Positions 1 to 8,800 of a stretch of 64,000 bases of DNA are shown here, piece after piece. Each line of letters starts with the position of its first letter. Within the stretch, counting starts at the first letter, position 1. The DNA is taken from the IMG/VR virus record IMGVR_UViG_3300032249_001192, positions 1 to 64,000 of that record; one strand, written 5' to 3'. The DNA comes from a virus. A model generated the notes under the pieces. That model was not told where the DNA came from. It worked only from the letters and a program-made list of their open reading frames with translations, and searched no databases. The translations under genes and the position numbers were made by a program.

Positions 1-802
1 AATTTCTAAAATCAGGAATATGAACTTCTATATCCATTTCCATTGCGTTTCTAGCTAGCTCTTTTATCTCTTGTTGAGGATCTATTTTGTCTTTGGCAAA
101 CCGAAGATATGAAGCAAAAAATACCTTTGGAAAATGTGCTTTAGCATAAGCTGAGAGGTAAGCATTCATGGCATAGCTTATAGAGTGGCTAGCATTAAAC
201 AAATATCTTTGAGATTTTTCAATCCATTCAAATATTTGTTCTGCTTCCGATTCTGATAGTTTCCCTGTTTGCTTAGATCCTTCTATAAATTTTTTGCGGA
301 CTTTTGCCATTTTATCCGCTTGTTTTTTTCCAATAGCTTTTCTTAGATCGTCTGCTTCTTGTAAATTAAATCCTGCTAACTCTTTAGCTATAGACATAGC
401 CTGTTCTTGATAAATCATTTCAGAATAGGTATGTTTTAAAATTGGTTCTAATGCTGGATGGAAATAATCAATAGATTCTAAGCCATTCTTTTTATCTATG
501 TAATGATTACTTACGCTTTTACCATCTCTGTGTGCCTCAAGACAACCCGGTCTTAAAATACTGATTAAGCCAGATAGCTGTTCAATATTTTGAGGCTTTA
601 GTTTTCGTGCCATAGTTTGGCCCAACCTAGACTCTAGCTGAAAACATCCTTTGGTATTGCCTTCAGATATTAACTCCCATGTCTTATAACAATCTAAACT
701 AATATTGGACAACTTAGGAGAAAACTTTATTTTAGGAAATTCTCCACCCTTATCCAATACTTCAAATTTACATCCACAATCAAATACAAAAAAGTCTGAC
801 AT
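1..802 (-). CDS. dnaE: DNA polymerase III alpha subunit, C-terminal part (split DnaE), partial
   Basis: Carries the fingers and following region of a C-family polymerase. The ATG at 802 opens a frame that runs off the left edge. After a ~30-residue non-homologous start containing Cys-Gly-Cys, it shows the DnaE motifs KGCFQLES, LRPGCLEAHRDG, YQEQAMSIAKELAGF, DDLRKAIGKK and LFNASHSISYAMNAY, all in the usual order. The N-terminal half with PHP and palm is a separate gene at 1681-3549. The dnaE order is therefore interrupted by a DEDDh exonuclease gene and a 59-codon ORF. The exonuclease stop lies 2 bases upstream of this start. The two halves presumably assemble non-covalently; no intein motif is seen at either break. 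The C-terminal end and any OB or tau-binding region lie outside the window. Confidence 0.9.
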   Translation of the reverse strand, partial: MSDFFVFDCGCKFEVLDKGGEFPKIKFSPKLSNISLDCYKTWELISEGNTKGCFQLESRLGQTMARKLKPQNIEQLSGLISILRPGCLEAHRDGKSVSNHYIDKKNGLESIDYFHPALEPILKHTYSEMIYQEQAMSIAKELAGFNLQEADDLRKAIGKKQADKMAKVRKKFIEGSKQTGKLSESEAEQIFEWIEKSQRYLFNASHSISYAMNAYLSAYAKAHFPKVFFASYLRFAKDKIDPQQEIKELARNAMEMDIEVHIPDFRN

Positions 803-804
803 GT

Positions 805-1506
805 TTATTCAACAGCAGCAAATGCCGATTTAAATTTTACCTTGTTAGAAATATTACGATGTAATCTTAGGAAACGAATCAAAATATCAGCCGTATCCTT
901 AACGTCCTTTAGTGCGTCGTGAGCACCTTCTTTACTAATTCCTAGATAGTCTCTAAGATTATCTAGTGTATAGTTCTTGAGCTCATTATTTCCTTCGAAC
1001 CAATAGAAAACCAAGTTCATCAAATCTATTACGTCTCTTGGATAAAAAAGATCCGATCTGCCTTCTTTATTAAGATTGTCATATTTTTTACTCAGTCTTT
1101 CCATTATTCGTAAATCAAACCTGTTAATATTATAACCAGCAGCAATCGGAGCAGTAAAACATGACCTTTTGCCGCTTGATCGTGAGTGATACATATTCAG
1201 ATATGATACAAATAATTTCCAACCATTTTCTTGCTTCTGATATGATTTCCAGTCAGACAAGATAGATTCTTTAGTGCTGGATCTAACTTTTGCATGAAAA
1301 TCAAGAACATCAGAATCTCCATAAGCATAATCAATATTATTTTCTAAGGCTTCTGGTCTTATGGTAATATTGAATTCAGAGTCTGGTATAACTTCTAATC
1401 GATACGGATCGATCATTATAGCAGCTATCTGAACAGGACTACATGCGTCGGGATTAATCCCGTCGGTTTCGAGATCAAATACACAAATTTTTTGTAAATT
1501 AGCCAT
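805..1506 (-). CDS. DEDDh-family 3'-5' exonuclease (DnaQ/epsilon or ExoI-like)
   Basis: A 233-residue 3'-5' exonuclease, probably the proofreading subunit for the adjacent split polymerase. Motif ExoI is CVFDLETDGINP near residue 8. ExoII is GYNINRFDLRIM near residue 125. ExoIII is GAHDALKDVKDTADIL near residue 195, with the H and D of the DEDDh type. All four acidic ligands are present, so it should be active. It lies between the two dnaE halves, its start overlapping the preceding small ORF by 8 bases and its stop just before the downstream dnaE piece. That placement suggests translational coupling and subunit stoichiometry. The PHP domain of the dnaE N-part also looks intact, so there may be two exonuclease activities. 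Confidence 0.9.
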   Translation of the reverse strand: MANLQKICVFDLETDGINPDACSPVQIAAIMIDPYRLEVIPDSEFNITIRPEALENNIDYAYGDSDVLDFHAKVRSSTKESILSDWKSYQKQENGWKLFVSYLNMYHSRSSGKRSCFTAPIAAGYNINRFDLRIMERLSKKYDNLNKEGRSDLFYPRDVIDLMNLVFYWFEGNNELKNYTLDNLRDYLGISKEGAHDALKDVKDTADILIRFLRLHRNISNKVKFKSAFAAVE

Positions 1507-1678
1507 TCACCACTACTACTGTTGAGCCTGGGAAAAATGCCTTCTGAGTATTATCAGTTGATGCGTGACAGTTGATAGACCTGCAACAACTAACACGAAC
1601 CTCTTCTGTCTTAACATATTCAACATTATTAACTGTAAACTTATCACCTAGTACTAGCTCTTCAAATTTCTTTTCCAT
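1499..1678 (-). CDS. Small conserved-type phage protein, 59 aa, unknown function
   Basis: ATG at 1678, TAA at 1501-1499; below the usual length cutoff, but packed exactly between dnaE-N (stop at 1681) and the exonuclease (8-base overlap), which supports it being real. The pattern LGDKFTVNNVEYVKTEE, with a Cys-Cys pair in the middle and a hydrophobic VVVV tail, resembles small beta-rich phage proteins. The gene at 47469-47720 starts in a similar way (LIGDCYQHNGCQYVV), suggesting a shared small fold. No function can be assigned. Confidence 0.65.
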   Translation of the reverse strand: MEKKFEELVLGDKFTVNNVEYVKTEEVRVSCCRSINCHASTDNTQKAFFPGSTVVVVNG

Positions 1679-1680
1679 AA

Positions 1681-3549
1681 TTATTCTCCATATTTTAATA
1701 TGTCTGATATTGTCATAATCTTATCCAACATTGCAACGCCTAAAATATCAAATTTAATTAAACCAAGACTTTCTAAATCCTGCATTTCCATACCGGCTAT
1801 GGCCTGTTTATTCTTTGTATCATATACCATTGGACATACAGAACTGAGTTTTGCGCTACTAATAACTACACCAGCTGCATGTTTAGATTGATTTGATTTG
1901 GTTCCTTCCAGCCTGATTGCTTGCTCAAATCTTTTAGCCAGTGGACCTTCCAGAATGTTGTCATTAGATATATAGCACCATTCCTTGAGTTTGTCAACAT
2001 TATTTTCTAAAGCCCACCGTATAATAGACGCTTCTCCTGTATCTTCTTTCATTTCTTGTAGTTCGTCTGCAATTTTAGCTTCGTCGGGAATACTTTTAGT
2101 AATTCTATTCATCTCATCAAACGATATATTTCCGTAAACTCTTAAAACCTCTTTTAAAGCTCCTCGACCCTTCATTGTATTAAAAGTTATCATTTGAGAA
2201 ACTCTGTCTATTCCGTACTTATTTTTAATATAGTCTATCACATATTGTCTTTTAGTAATAGGTACGTCCACATCAATATCTGGCATGGATATATGATCTG
2301 TGGTGTTTCTTCCTTCGTTATAAAATCTCTCAAATAGCAAGTCATATTTAATAGGATTAATATCAGTGATGCCAATAAGATACGACACTAGACATCCTGC
2401 CGCACTACCTCTTCCCGGCCCCGGTAGCCATCCATTTGACTTAACATGATTGACTATATCTTGAATAATTAAAAAGTAGCTTGATAATCCTGCACCCTGT
2501 AAAATCTTTAATTCAAACTTTATTCGATCAACATAAGTTGAGTGTTCAGATTCTGGAACCTTGTTAGCAATTTTTTCTCTCCAGCCATCTCTACAAAGCT
2601 GCCTAAGATATTCAGCAGGGTCTGCCCCATTGGGGCATTCAAATGTTGGAAGAGACGGTTTATTCAATATGTTATACTCTTCGCATAATGAGTCTACATA
2701 TAAAGTATTTTCAATTTCTTCTTCTGTATGTATCTCAATCATTTCTTCAGGAGATAATATGTGATAATTGTCTGACTGGAAGAAACAACCTAGTGGAACA
2801 TCTTGATTTGCCAATAGTCTTTTATTGATATCTACTAAAGTAGTTTTTAAATTATTACATAGTAGAATTCTCTGATCTATAGCATCTTCTTTTGTGCAAT
2901 AATGGGCATCTGGTGTGCATATCACTTTAGTGTTTGTTTTACTCCCTAGAGAGCGAACAAAATCTGTTATCTCTTTTTGTGTAGGATTAAAGACTTGATC
3001 CATTAGCTGTGCCTCCAAAAAGAAATTGTCTGGACCAAATATCTCTTTCATTTTGGCAACAAAGTCTATTCCGATCTTATCCATTGATCCAAATTGGTTT
3101 TCTACCAGATCTGGCAGAAGTGATCCTAGATGACCACAAAATCCTATAATATTACCATCTAAAAAATTAGCTAATTTATCTATATTGATTCTTGGTTTAT
3201 GATAAAAGTTTTCTTCTTTATTCGTTTCAGAAGCTATTGAGATTAGATTTTGCCATCCTTTTAAGTTCTTAGCGAGTACCAAAAAATGACTTAGCTTGTT
3301 ATTCTCTTTAGACTTAATATTAGAATCTTCATGAGATATGTATAGTTCGCATCCTAGTATTGGCTTTATATTTTGTGCCCTAAGAGCTTGGAAAAATTGA
3401 ACAGATCCAGAGATAGACCCATGGTCGGTTAATGCACACGATTTTATCCCAGTATTAGCACATCTCTGGGCAATCTGATCTGGTTTGCTGATTCCATCCA
3501 ATAGGCTATAGTGGGAGTGGGTATGCAATGCAGCATAAGTTTTAGTCAT
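1681..3549 (-). CDS. dnaE: DNA polymerase III alpha subunit, N-terminal part (PHP + palm; split DnaE)
   Basis: 622-residue N-terminal half of a C-family replicative polymerase. The PHP domain starts at residue ~8 with HTHSHYSLLDGI and has TDHGSISG; its metal-binding His residues look intact, unlike the degenerate E. coli PHP. The palm has GPGRGSAAGCLVSYLIG and the catalytic PDIDVD at about 421-426. The third catalytic Asp is in LIKFDILG near 601. The protein stops about 20 residues later (DILKYGE), so all catalytic carboxylates are here while the fingers are encoded at 1-802. The 4-base ATGA overlap with the upstream nuclease gene indicates coupled translation. The break is at the palm/fingers junction, not at the cyanobacterial split-intein site (before the FNKSHS motif). 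Confidence 0.93.
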   Translation of the reverse strand: MTKTYAALHTHSHYSLLDGISKPDQIAQRCANTGIKSCALTDHGSISGSVQFFQALRAQNIKPILGCELYISHEDSNIKSKENNKLSHFLVLAKNLKGWQNLISIASETNKEENFYHKPRINIDKLANFLDGNIIGFCGHLGSLLPDLVENQFGSMDKIGIDFVAKMKEIFGPDNFFLEAQLMDQVFNPTQKEITDFVRSLGSKTNTKVICTPDAHYCTKEDAIDQRILLCNNLKTTLVDINKRLLANQDVPLGCFFQSDNYHILSPEEMIEIHTEEEIENTLYVDSLCEEYNILNKPSLPTFECPNGADPAEYLRQLCRDGWREKIANKVPESEHSTYVDRIKFELKILQGAGLSSYFLIIQDIVNHVKSNGWLPGPGRGSAAGCLVSYLIGITDINPIKYDLLFERFYNEGRNTTDHISMPDIDVDVPITKRQYVIDYIKNKYGIDRVSQMITFNTMKGRGALKEVLRVYGNISFDEMNRITKSIPDEAKIADELQEMKEDTGEASIIRWALENNVDKLKEWCYISNDNILEGPLAKRFEQAIRLEGTKSNQSKHAAGVVISSAKLSSVCPMVYDTKNKQAIAGMEMQDLESLGLIKFDILGVAMLDKIMTISDILKYGE

Positions 3550-4586
3550 ACTGTTCCTGGGGCCTTGTATAATCCAATAGAGTGTTTCGGATGCTTGTAC
3601 AAGTTCATTGTAGTGTCGATTCCGTAAAGATCAAGATCATGTTTTACCTGTTCACACTTTGTCATAGTTTGACCAACAGAGCATGTTTGACCGTCTCTAT
3701 ATTCTGTTATAGGGGTGACATTAGTATTATCAAAAGTTGTTTTACCAAAATGACATAATTTGTTACACATCCAGCTTTTATGTAATCTTGGTTTTTTGGT
3801 GGTTTTGATAAGCTCATACTTAGCCCTCAGCATGTTCTCCGTTTCTGCTAAATCTGAATCATTAAAGCATATAGTGAATGGACCACCATCATTAATAAAA
3901 TAAATAGAGAACATTATGTGATTAATTTTAGGGTATAAATGCTTGATGGCATAATGATATATTCTTAGTTGAGGATCTCTTTCCAATTTTTCTTGAGTCT
4001 TTTCCTCTCCAGTAGCCCAATCAAGTCGTCTACCAGTTTTCCAGTCTATGATTTCTATGGTAGTATCATTAACTAGAGTTATTAAGTCGATAGTCCCCTT
4101 AAGAGCTAAATTACCAGTAACCCTTTTGTCTTCTACATCATACGAATATTTAGCCCATGGTTTAGATATTTCAAAGTCAAAGTGTTGTTCTGGACATAAG
4201 ACATTTCTATTTCTAGGATCAAACATACCATTATTAAACTCGATGGCTTTATATACCCAAGCTCTACAGTCTTTTAGGTCTTTGGGAGACCATTTATGAT
4301 GCTGTGTCTGTTGAGTATAGTAGTCATAGACCTTGTCAATAATTTCATCCAGATTATAGCTATGCACATTTATCAAACCAAAGACATCATCGTCTACGCT
4401 ATCTAGATTATCTTGTTGCGCCTTCTTAATAACTGCTAAAATTTCTAGAACTTTGTGGGTAATTGTTCCCTTGTCTGCTTTTTGACCAGACGGACCTCTC
4501 CATCCTAGTACATATTCAGCAAAATATTGCTGTTCGCACATTGAATGAGTATTATAACTAGAACTTCTAAAATATGTTATTATCAT
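3546..4586 (-). CDS. PD-(D/E)XK nuclease, Cas4/RecB-like, probable Fe-S cluster
   Basis: 346 aa. RecB/Cas4-family nuclease probably acting on replication or recombination ends. An early Cys (SMCEQQYF near residue 16) precedes the nuclease core. The core shows KGTIDLIT (metal Asp) and IEIIDWKTGRRLDW (the D/E-x-K half), then a QLRIYHYA helix (QhxxY motif). Further Cys residues follow in WMCNKLCHFGK and near TCSVGQTMTKC. The early Cys plus a late Cys cluster is the arrangement of Cas4/AddB [4Fe-4S] nucleases, so a cluster is inferred. It overlaps dNMP kinase upstream and dnaE-N downstream by 4 bases each, inside the replication operon. Confidence 0.85.
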   Translation of the reverse strand: MIITYFRSSSYNTHSMCEQQYFAEYVLGWRGPSGQKADKGTITHKVLEILAVIKKAQQDNLDSVDDDVFGLINVHSYNLDEIIDKVYDYYTQQTQHHKWSPKDLKDCRAWVYKAIEFNNGMFDPRNRNVLCPEQHFDFEISKPWAKYSYDVEDKRVTGNLALKGTIDLITLVNDTTIEIIDWKTGRRLDWATGEEKTQEKLERDPQLRIYHYAIKHLYPKINHIMFSIYFINDGGPFTICFNDSDLAETENMLRAKYELIKTTKKPRLHKSWMCNKLCHFGKTTFDNTNVTPITEYRDGQTCSVGQTMTKCEQVKHDLDLYGIDTTMNLYKHPKHSIGLYKAPGTV

Positions 4587-5314
4587 GTAGTGAATCCTAA
4601 TAGGCTTTCTAATAATTTTTTGACTTGGGCAACTTGATCATATATTGACGAATCAGCATTATCTATAACATAATCAAACTTAGACCAATCAAATTTATCT
4701 TGATCTAATATGCATTCACTAAGATGATCAGAACTATGTGGGTTTCTAGTTAATCTTAATACTTTGCCACCAATATTTTGAATTGATTCTACTTCGTTAG
4801 GAAAACGACAATCTGTAATTATAGCGAGGTCTGGTTTTTCTCTAACTATTTTAGAGATGGTTGCTTTTACCCAAACATCTGGATCTAATTTACGAAATAT
4901 ATCTGTTCCTATAATTTGCATAGCATCTCTTCCAGATAGCTGCTTATCTTCCCAGCTTAAATGTGTGCTTTGATTTTTTTCATCATCACTACCATAACAT
5001 TGATTATAGTCCAGTCCTAGAATATTCATGCAAATATCTTGTTTTAGAACATCTGCAAAGTTATAGATTCTGATTTTACTGTATAGTTTTTGTACCAAAT
5101 CTTGAGCTTTGATATCTGTCTTTGGTATATTATGAGGCTGAAATAATCCTTCATAATTTTTATTTCCTCCAAAATCAGAAAGTAGAATCTGTCCTTCGTC
5201 GTCTAAGAGTATCTTTTCTGCTAATCCTAATTTGGATAGATATAGAGATAAGATAAAGTTACCAGCCGTTGTTTTGCCAGATTGCTTTCGTCCAGATATG
5301 CCTAACACTATCAT
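4583..5314 (-). CDS. Deoxynucleoside monophosphate kinase (T4 gp1-like)
   Basis: 243 aa. Phosphorylates dNMPs to dNDPs for phage DNA synthesis. A P-loop at the N-terminus (GRKQSGKTTAGN, residues ~8-19) is followed by the phage dNMP-kinase features KLSGRDAMQIIGTDIFRK-like segment in the middle, a TDCRFPNEVESI segment (Asp/Arg of the LID-like region) and LRLTRNPHSSDHLSE near residue 190. The length is right for the family. ATGA overlaps join it to the primase upstream and the nuclease downstream. Together with RNR, dUTPase and dCMP deaminase it completes a phage dNTP supply route. Confidence 0.88.
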   Translation of the reverse strand: MIVLGISGRKQSGKTTAGNFILSLYLSKLGLAEKILLDDEGQILLSDFGGNKNYEGLFQPHNIPKTDIKAQDLVQKLYSKIRIYNFADVLKQDICMNILGLDYNQCYGSDDEKNQSTHLSWEDKQLSGRDAMQIIGTDIFRKLDPDVWVKATISKIVREKPDLAIITDCRFPNEVESIQNIGGKVLRLTRNPHSSDHLSECILDQDKFDWSKFDYVIDNADSSIYDQVAQVKKLLESLLGFTT

Positions 5315-6477
5315 AGAGAGTATCCTTGTAGTTGTGGTAAAATATATTGTTGAATATCTTGTGTAGACATATCACCTATATCGTTAGTTGTTAGTTTGAT
5401 ATGTTTAATGTTGTATGTTCTACAACATTTTTCTTCTATATTCTTAGCAGCAGCTTCTCCAGCCTTATCATTGTCCATAATAGTTATTATATTCATAGCT
5501 CCAGAAATGTCTAATAGCATTTTTTGTTTGTGACTTAATGATGCTCCAAAAATAGCAACAGAATTATGTATTCCTGCTTCCTCTAATCTCCATACATTAC
5601 CGGGACTTTCTACTAAAATTACAGTATGAGAAGATGCAATATGATCCTTGGCAAACCAATAATTGTATAAGTTCTCCTGTGTTTTGAAGTTCTTATTATG
5701 TCTCCATTTAGAATATTTCCATACTTCATAATCAGAAGGACAAGATGATTCTGTTTTATGAAATCCATTACATTTGACACATTTATTATGAACAGTTCGC
5801 CCAGTACATCCTGTCATATTTTGACCAGTATCATCATAAACAGGAACTACGGCTCTGTCACACATTTCTTTATTGGAATCTAGGCAGTCTCCAACGTCAT
5901 ATTTCCTCAGTACTTGCTCGCTAAAGCCCCTATTTAAAAAGTATTGAGACGGAATAGACAGAGCTTTAACCACGGCCGATCTGGGGATAGTGTCCGTATG
6001 GACAGCCCTATCATTCGACTGAATATTCTTTATAGCATTGACAAAACTTGTTTTTTCTTTGGCTTTTTTAGATACTTTAATATTGGTCAAATCTGACTTG
6101 CTAAAACTAATGGCAAATTCTAGGGCTTCTGCAAAAGATACTACTGGATCACCAGATTTTACCCATCCCTTTTCATGAGATAAGCATCCTCTTATAAAGC
6201 CAATAATAGATGACTTAAAAATTTCCTCACATTGATGAGTTCTGCATTTCCAATTGCCTCTGTAAGAGTCTCCTTGGTGATACAGATTAAATGCGGAGTC
6301 GTTATCTCCACCATGAATCGGACAACTCATAATGACCATCTTATCAAGCATTCTGTATGACGGTATTCCAAGATGATTTAGTAAATTCTCTATATCATCA
6401 CAAACAACATCAGAAAGATGCTTTAATTGATGCTGATCATACGAATGGTATTTCTTCTGTTTCTTCATTGTTTTCAT
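5311..6477 (-). CDS. DnaG-type primase (CHC2 zinc finger + TOPRIM)
   Basis: 388-residue primase. Zinc-binding residues are C52, H55, C78 and C83 (CPIHGG...KCRTHQC). A partial RNA-polymerase-like region with a second Cys-rich patch (GCTGRTVHNKCVKCNGF) follows. A TOPRIM domain has VILVESPGNVWRLEEAG (Glu) and TIMDNDKAGEAAA (DxD-like). It is shorter than bacterial DnaG and has no obvious C-terminal helicase-binding domain. Its start overlaps the DnaB-like gene by 41 bases, so helicase and primase are made together, as expected for primosome partners. Confidence 0.9.
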   Translation of the reverse strand: MKTMKKQKKYHSYDQHQLKHLSDVVCDDIENLLNHLGIPSYRMLDKMVIMSCPIHGGDNDSAFNLYHQGDSYRGNWKCRTHQCEEIFKSSIIGFIRGCLSHEKGWVKSGDPVVSFAEALEFAISFSKSDLTNIKVSKKAKEKTSFVNAIKNIQSNDRAVHTDTIPRSAVVKALSIPSQYFLNRGFSEQVLRKYDVGDCLDSNKEMCDRAVVPVYDDTGQNMTGCTGRTVHNKCVKCNGFHKTESSCPSDYEVWKYSKWRHNKNFKTQENLYNYWFAKDHIASSHTVILVESPGNVWRLEEAGIHNSVAIFGASLSHKQKMLLDISGAMNIITIMDNDKAGEAAAKNIEEKCCRTYNIKHIKLTTNDIGDMSTQDIQQYILPQLQGYSL

Positions 6478-7909
6478 TGTTACTAACTATAAAGCCGTCT
6501 TTTTTTGTCTGAACATTGTTGACTAATTCTAAACGAGTTTTGCCTTCGGTAATTTTAGCACACCAACCCTTCATGTGACAATTGATATAGTCGTTGTCAT
6601 CCAGACCTCCACCATGACGACTAATCAACGGCACCAATTTACGATTTCCATTATCTGGACCATCTTCAGCAATTTCTTCATCTGATTTTCTTTTAAAGAT
6701 GGTAAAATTACTACAAAGCCAAATAATTCTGTCAGATCCGCTTGCAGTATCTGTACTCTCTTTAGAGATACCATCTCTGTTTAACTGTATAAAAGCTACT
6801 ATAGGCACTTTATATCTAACAGCAAAATTGTGCAACGATGTCATCATAAAACCAAGAACCTGATATTCCTTCATGTCCTGAGAAATACCAGCAGAATCCA
6901 TAAGCTTTAGATAGTCATAAAAAATCACACACTCTTTAGCTGTACCATCATCATTGAGTCCGACCTCTTTCACTATCCATCTTCTCATCAGGGCTAATTG
7001 TTCTTCAAATGCTTTACCAGCAATACTATGATGATATAGTCTACTCTCTTTTAGTTCGGTTACTGCTTGTTGCATTTTTGACATAGATCCTGGAGTTTCA
7101 GCAAATTTACCAGTCTCTATTTTGTTTATCTCTAGTTCTGATGACATGGCGAGTATGCGATGAACATGGTCTTCTCTAGTCATTTCAGTATCCATATTCA
7201 GTACTGGTATCTTTAATTTACTAGCAATATAGTAACCCATGTTATCTGATAACAGCGTTTTCCCTACTTTGGGTCTTGCAGCTATCACATTTACTGTTCC
7301 TCGACGCAAGCCTCCCCCAATAGATTGATCATAAACTGGGAATCCTGTAGAGATACCAATTTGATCAACTCTGTGTTCCTGTAAAAACTTAATATAATCA
7401 TCAATATCTTTGCCTATAGAAGAAGGAGAAGAGTCTCCGTCGCTAGACAAAGAAGAAGAGAAGTTAAATATGGATTCTTCTGCTATGCCTATAATAGAAG
7501 ATATATTCTCTGAGCCAGTAACGTCTAATAGTTGTTCCTGTACACTTTCTAATTCTTTATGAAGTAGTCTGGCTATCTCTAGCTTTTTGATCTTAGCAGC
7601 AAACTTCCTGACATTTTCTAGATTAACAGGAAAATCAAATATTGCTTTCAGATGCTGTGCTTCTTCTTTCTGAGATAATACCTCAGATAGTCCTACTTCT
7701 TGAGCAGATGAGTAGATTGAGGCCAGATCAAGTTTAGTTTGTGGATTTTTATCACAGATATTCTTAATACACTTATAGATTATCTGATTACTATCAATAG
7801 TAAAAGCACTCTCTTGGATTATATCGCAAATATCCAAGTAAGCATCTTCACCATACTTTAATATGCCGCTCAGTACCGCTCTCTCTGCGGAAGGATCACA
7901 TAAAATCAT
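6437..7909 (-). CDS. dnaB: DnaB-like replicative helicase
   Basis: 490-residue hexameric replicative helicase. The N-terminal DnaB domain (CDPSAERAVLSGILKYG, residues ~4-20) is followed by the RecA-like core. Walker A is ARPKVGKTLLS at 211-221. The H1a/H2-type segments LNMDTEMTRED and CVIFYDYLKLM (Walker B) follow, with a QLNRDG motif and the loop region beyond. GFPVYDQSIGGGLRRG is the classic DnaB lead-in to Walker A. The C-terminus is acidic (NNEETEEIPFV), a possible partner-binding tail. The ATG is 2 bases after the upstream zinc-ribbon gene. Confidence 0.93.
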   Translation of the reverse strand: MILCDPSAERAVLSGILKYGEDAYLDICDIIQESAFTIDSNQIIYKCIKNICDKNPQTKLDLASIYSSAQEVGLSEVLSQKEEAQHLKAIFDFPVNLENVRKFAAKIKKLEIARLLHKELESVQEQLLDVTGSENISSIIGIAEESIFNFSSSLSSDGDSSPSSIGKDIDDYIKFLQEHRVDQIGISTGFPVYDQSIGGGLRRGTVNVIAARPKVGKTLLSDNMGYYIASKLKIPVLNMDTEMTREDHVHRILAMSSELEINKIETGKFAETPGSMSKMQQAVTELKESRLYHHSIAGKAFEEQLALMRRWIVKEVGLNDDGTAKECVIFYDYLKLMDSAGISQDMKEYQVLGFMMTSLHNFAVRYKVPIVAFIQLNRDGISKESTDTASGSDRIIWLCSNFTIFKRKSDEEIAEDGPDNGNRKLVPLISRHGGGLDDNDYINCHMKGWCAKITEGKTRLELVNNVQTKKDGFIVSNNENNEETEEIPFV

Positions 7910-7911
7910 AA

Positions 7912-8319
7912 TTACCCTGCTTGAGTTGAACAGTTATTACATTTGTATCTTGAGGCGCCCTCAAATACTAAACCAGGACTAACAATCTCTTTTTTACCAC
8001 AAATTCTGCATGTTACTTGTACTGGTTCAAATTCTCTCATTCTTGCTACCGGAGGATGTTTTGATAATTTTTTGTCTACGGAACTGTCCTCTTTGTGCAT
8101 ACTAAACTCTGGCATTCTGGCAAACTTGTTGACTGATTCTTCGTTGTCGTTTGAGGTCTTACCTCTCTGACGACTTTTTGTTTTAATCTTAGGCTTTGAA
8201 GACTTAGTCTCTGACTCTGCTTCTTGCTTAGGAGTCTGATCGTTGGGTAATAAGCTTTGTAGTAAGTGGATTAGTAATTTAACATTTTCTGGATTATTTA
8301 GCACTTCTTTAGGATCCAT
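7912..8319 (-). CDS. Zinc-ribbon protein, 135 aa, unknown function
   Basis: Begins with a short helical stretch (VKLLIHLLQSLLPND). A Lys/Arg/Ser-rich low-complexity middle follows (residues ~30-80). It ends in a C-terminal zinc ribbon with CRICGKKEIVSPG and YKCNNCSTQAG (two CxxC pairs about 19 residues apart). It sits between DnaB and an uncharacterised protein in the replication operon, overlapping the upstream gene by 11 bases. A DNA-binding accessory or helicase-loader role is possible from position only; I do not recognise the family. Confidence 0.7.
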   Translation of the reverse strand: MDPKEVLNNPENVKLLIHLLQSLLPNDQTPKQEAESETKSSKPKIKTKSRQRGKTSNDNEESVNKFARMPEFSMHKEDSSVDKKLSKHPPVARMREFEPVQVTCRICGKKEIVSPGLVFEGASRYKCNNCSTQAG

Positions 8320-8800
8320 GGGTCACCTTTGCTCTTTGAATAGACAACATGATATCAGATAAATTCTTTAGACTATTTGCTATATAGGATAGTCTGTCGC
8401 TTCTTTGTTTAGCATATTTCTTAATATTGCTTAAAGACTGAGCTTTGTCATTGTGTTTTATAGCCTGTAAAGACTTTTCGATATAACCATATCCTTTATA
8501 ATTATTAATCTCATCTGCTATAGTTTCTTTAATAGACTCTTCAGCCCAATTCTGTCTGGCAATTTCTCTGTTAATTGTTCTTTGAACATGAAAAGCAAAC
8601 TGGCCAAGTCTGTAAGATATTTGAGCACAATCTTCTGGAGATAACTTCTCAATTTCATCACGAGACATTGTTAAATATGTATTCATTTCTTGTTCTGAAA
8701 CACCATATGCTTGAGCATACTCAGGCAGAGAGATGCTCTTTTCGTATTCGTCGAGCACCTTATCCCAGTGTTGTAAATCTTCTTTTGCACTTCTATTCAT
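8309..8800 (-). CDS. Uncharacterised helical phage protein, 163 aa
   Basis: Predicted all-helical by eye: repeated amphipathic stretches (EEIDEY-like start, EKLSPEDCAQISYRLGQFAF, then KSLQAIKHNDKAQSLSNIKK). The start MNRSAKEDLQHWDKVLDEYE includes a short EYAQAYGVSEQEMNTYL segment reminiscent of a helix-turn-helix. No catalytic motif is seen. It overlaps the VSR-like nuclease upstream by 8 bases and the zinc-ribbon gene downstream by 11. Function is unknown; membership of the replication operon is the only clue. Confidence 0.65.
   Translation of the reverse strand: MNRSAKEDLQHWDKVLDEYEKSISLPEYAQAYGVSEQEMNTYLTMSRDEIEKLSPEDCAQISYRLGQFAFHVQRTINREIARQNWAEESIKETIADEINNYKGYGYIEKSLQAIKHNDKAQSLSNIKKYAKQRSDRLSYIANSLKNLSDIMLSIQRAKVTHGS

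Noticed and set aside
1681-3549. Split-intein or frameshift explanation for the divided dnaE
   Set aside because: No intein terminal motifs (Cys start with a blocked splice region, His-Asn end) are seen at either break, and two complete genes in other frames lie between the halves, so a simple frameshift cannot account for it.
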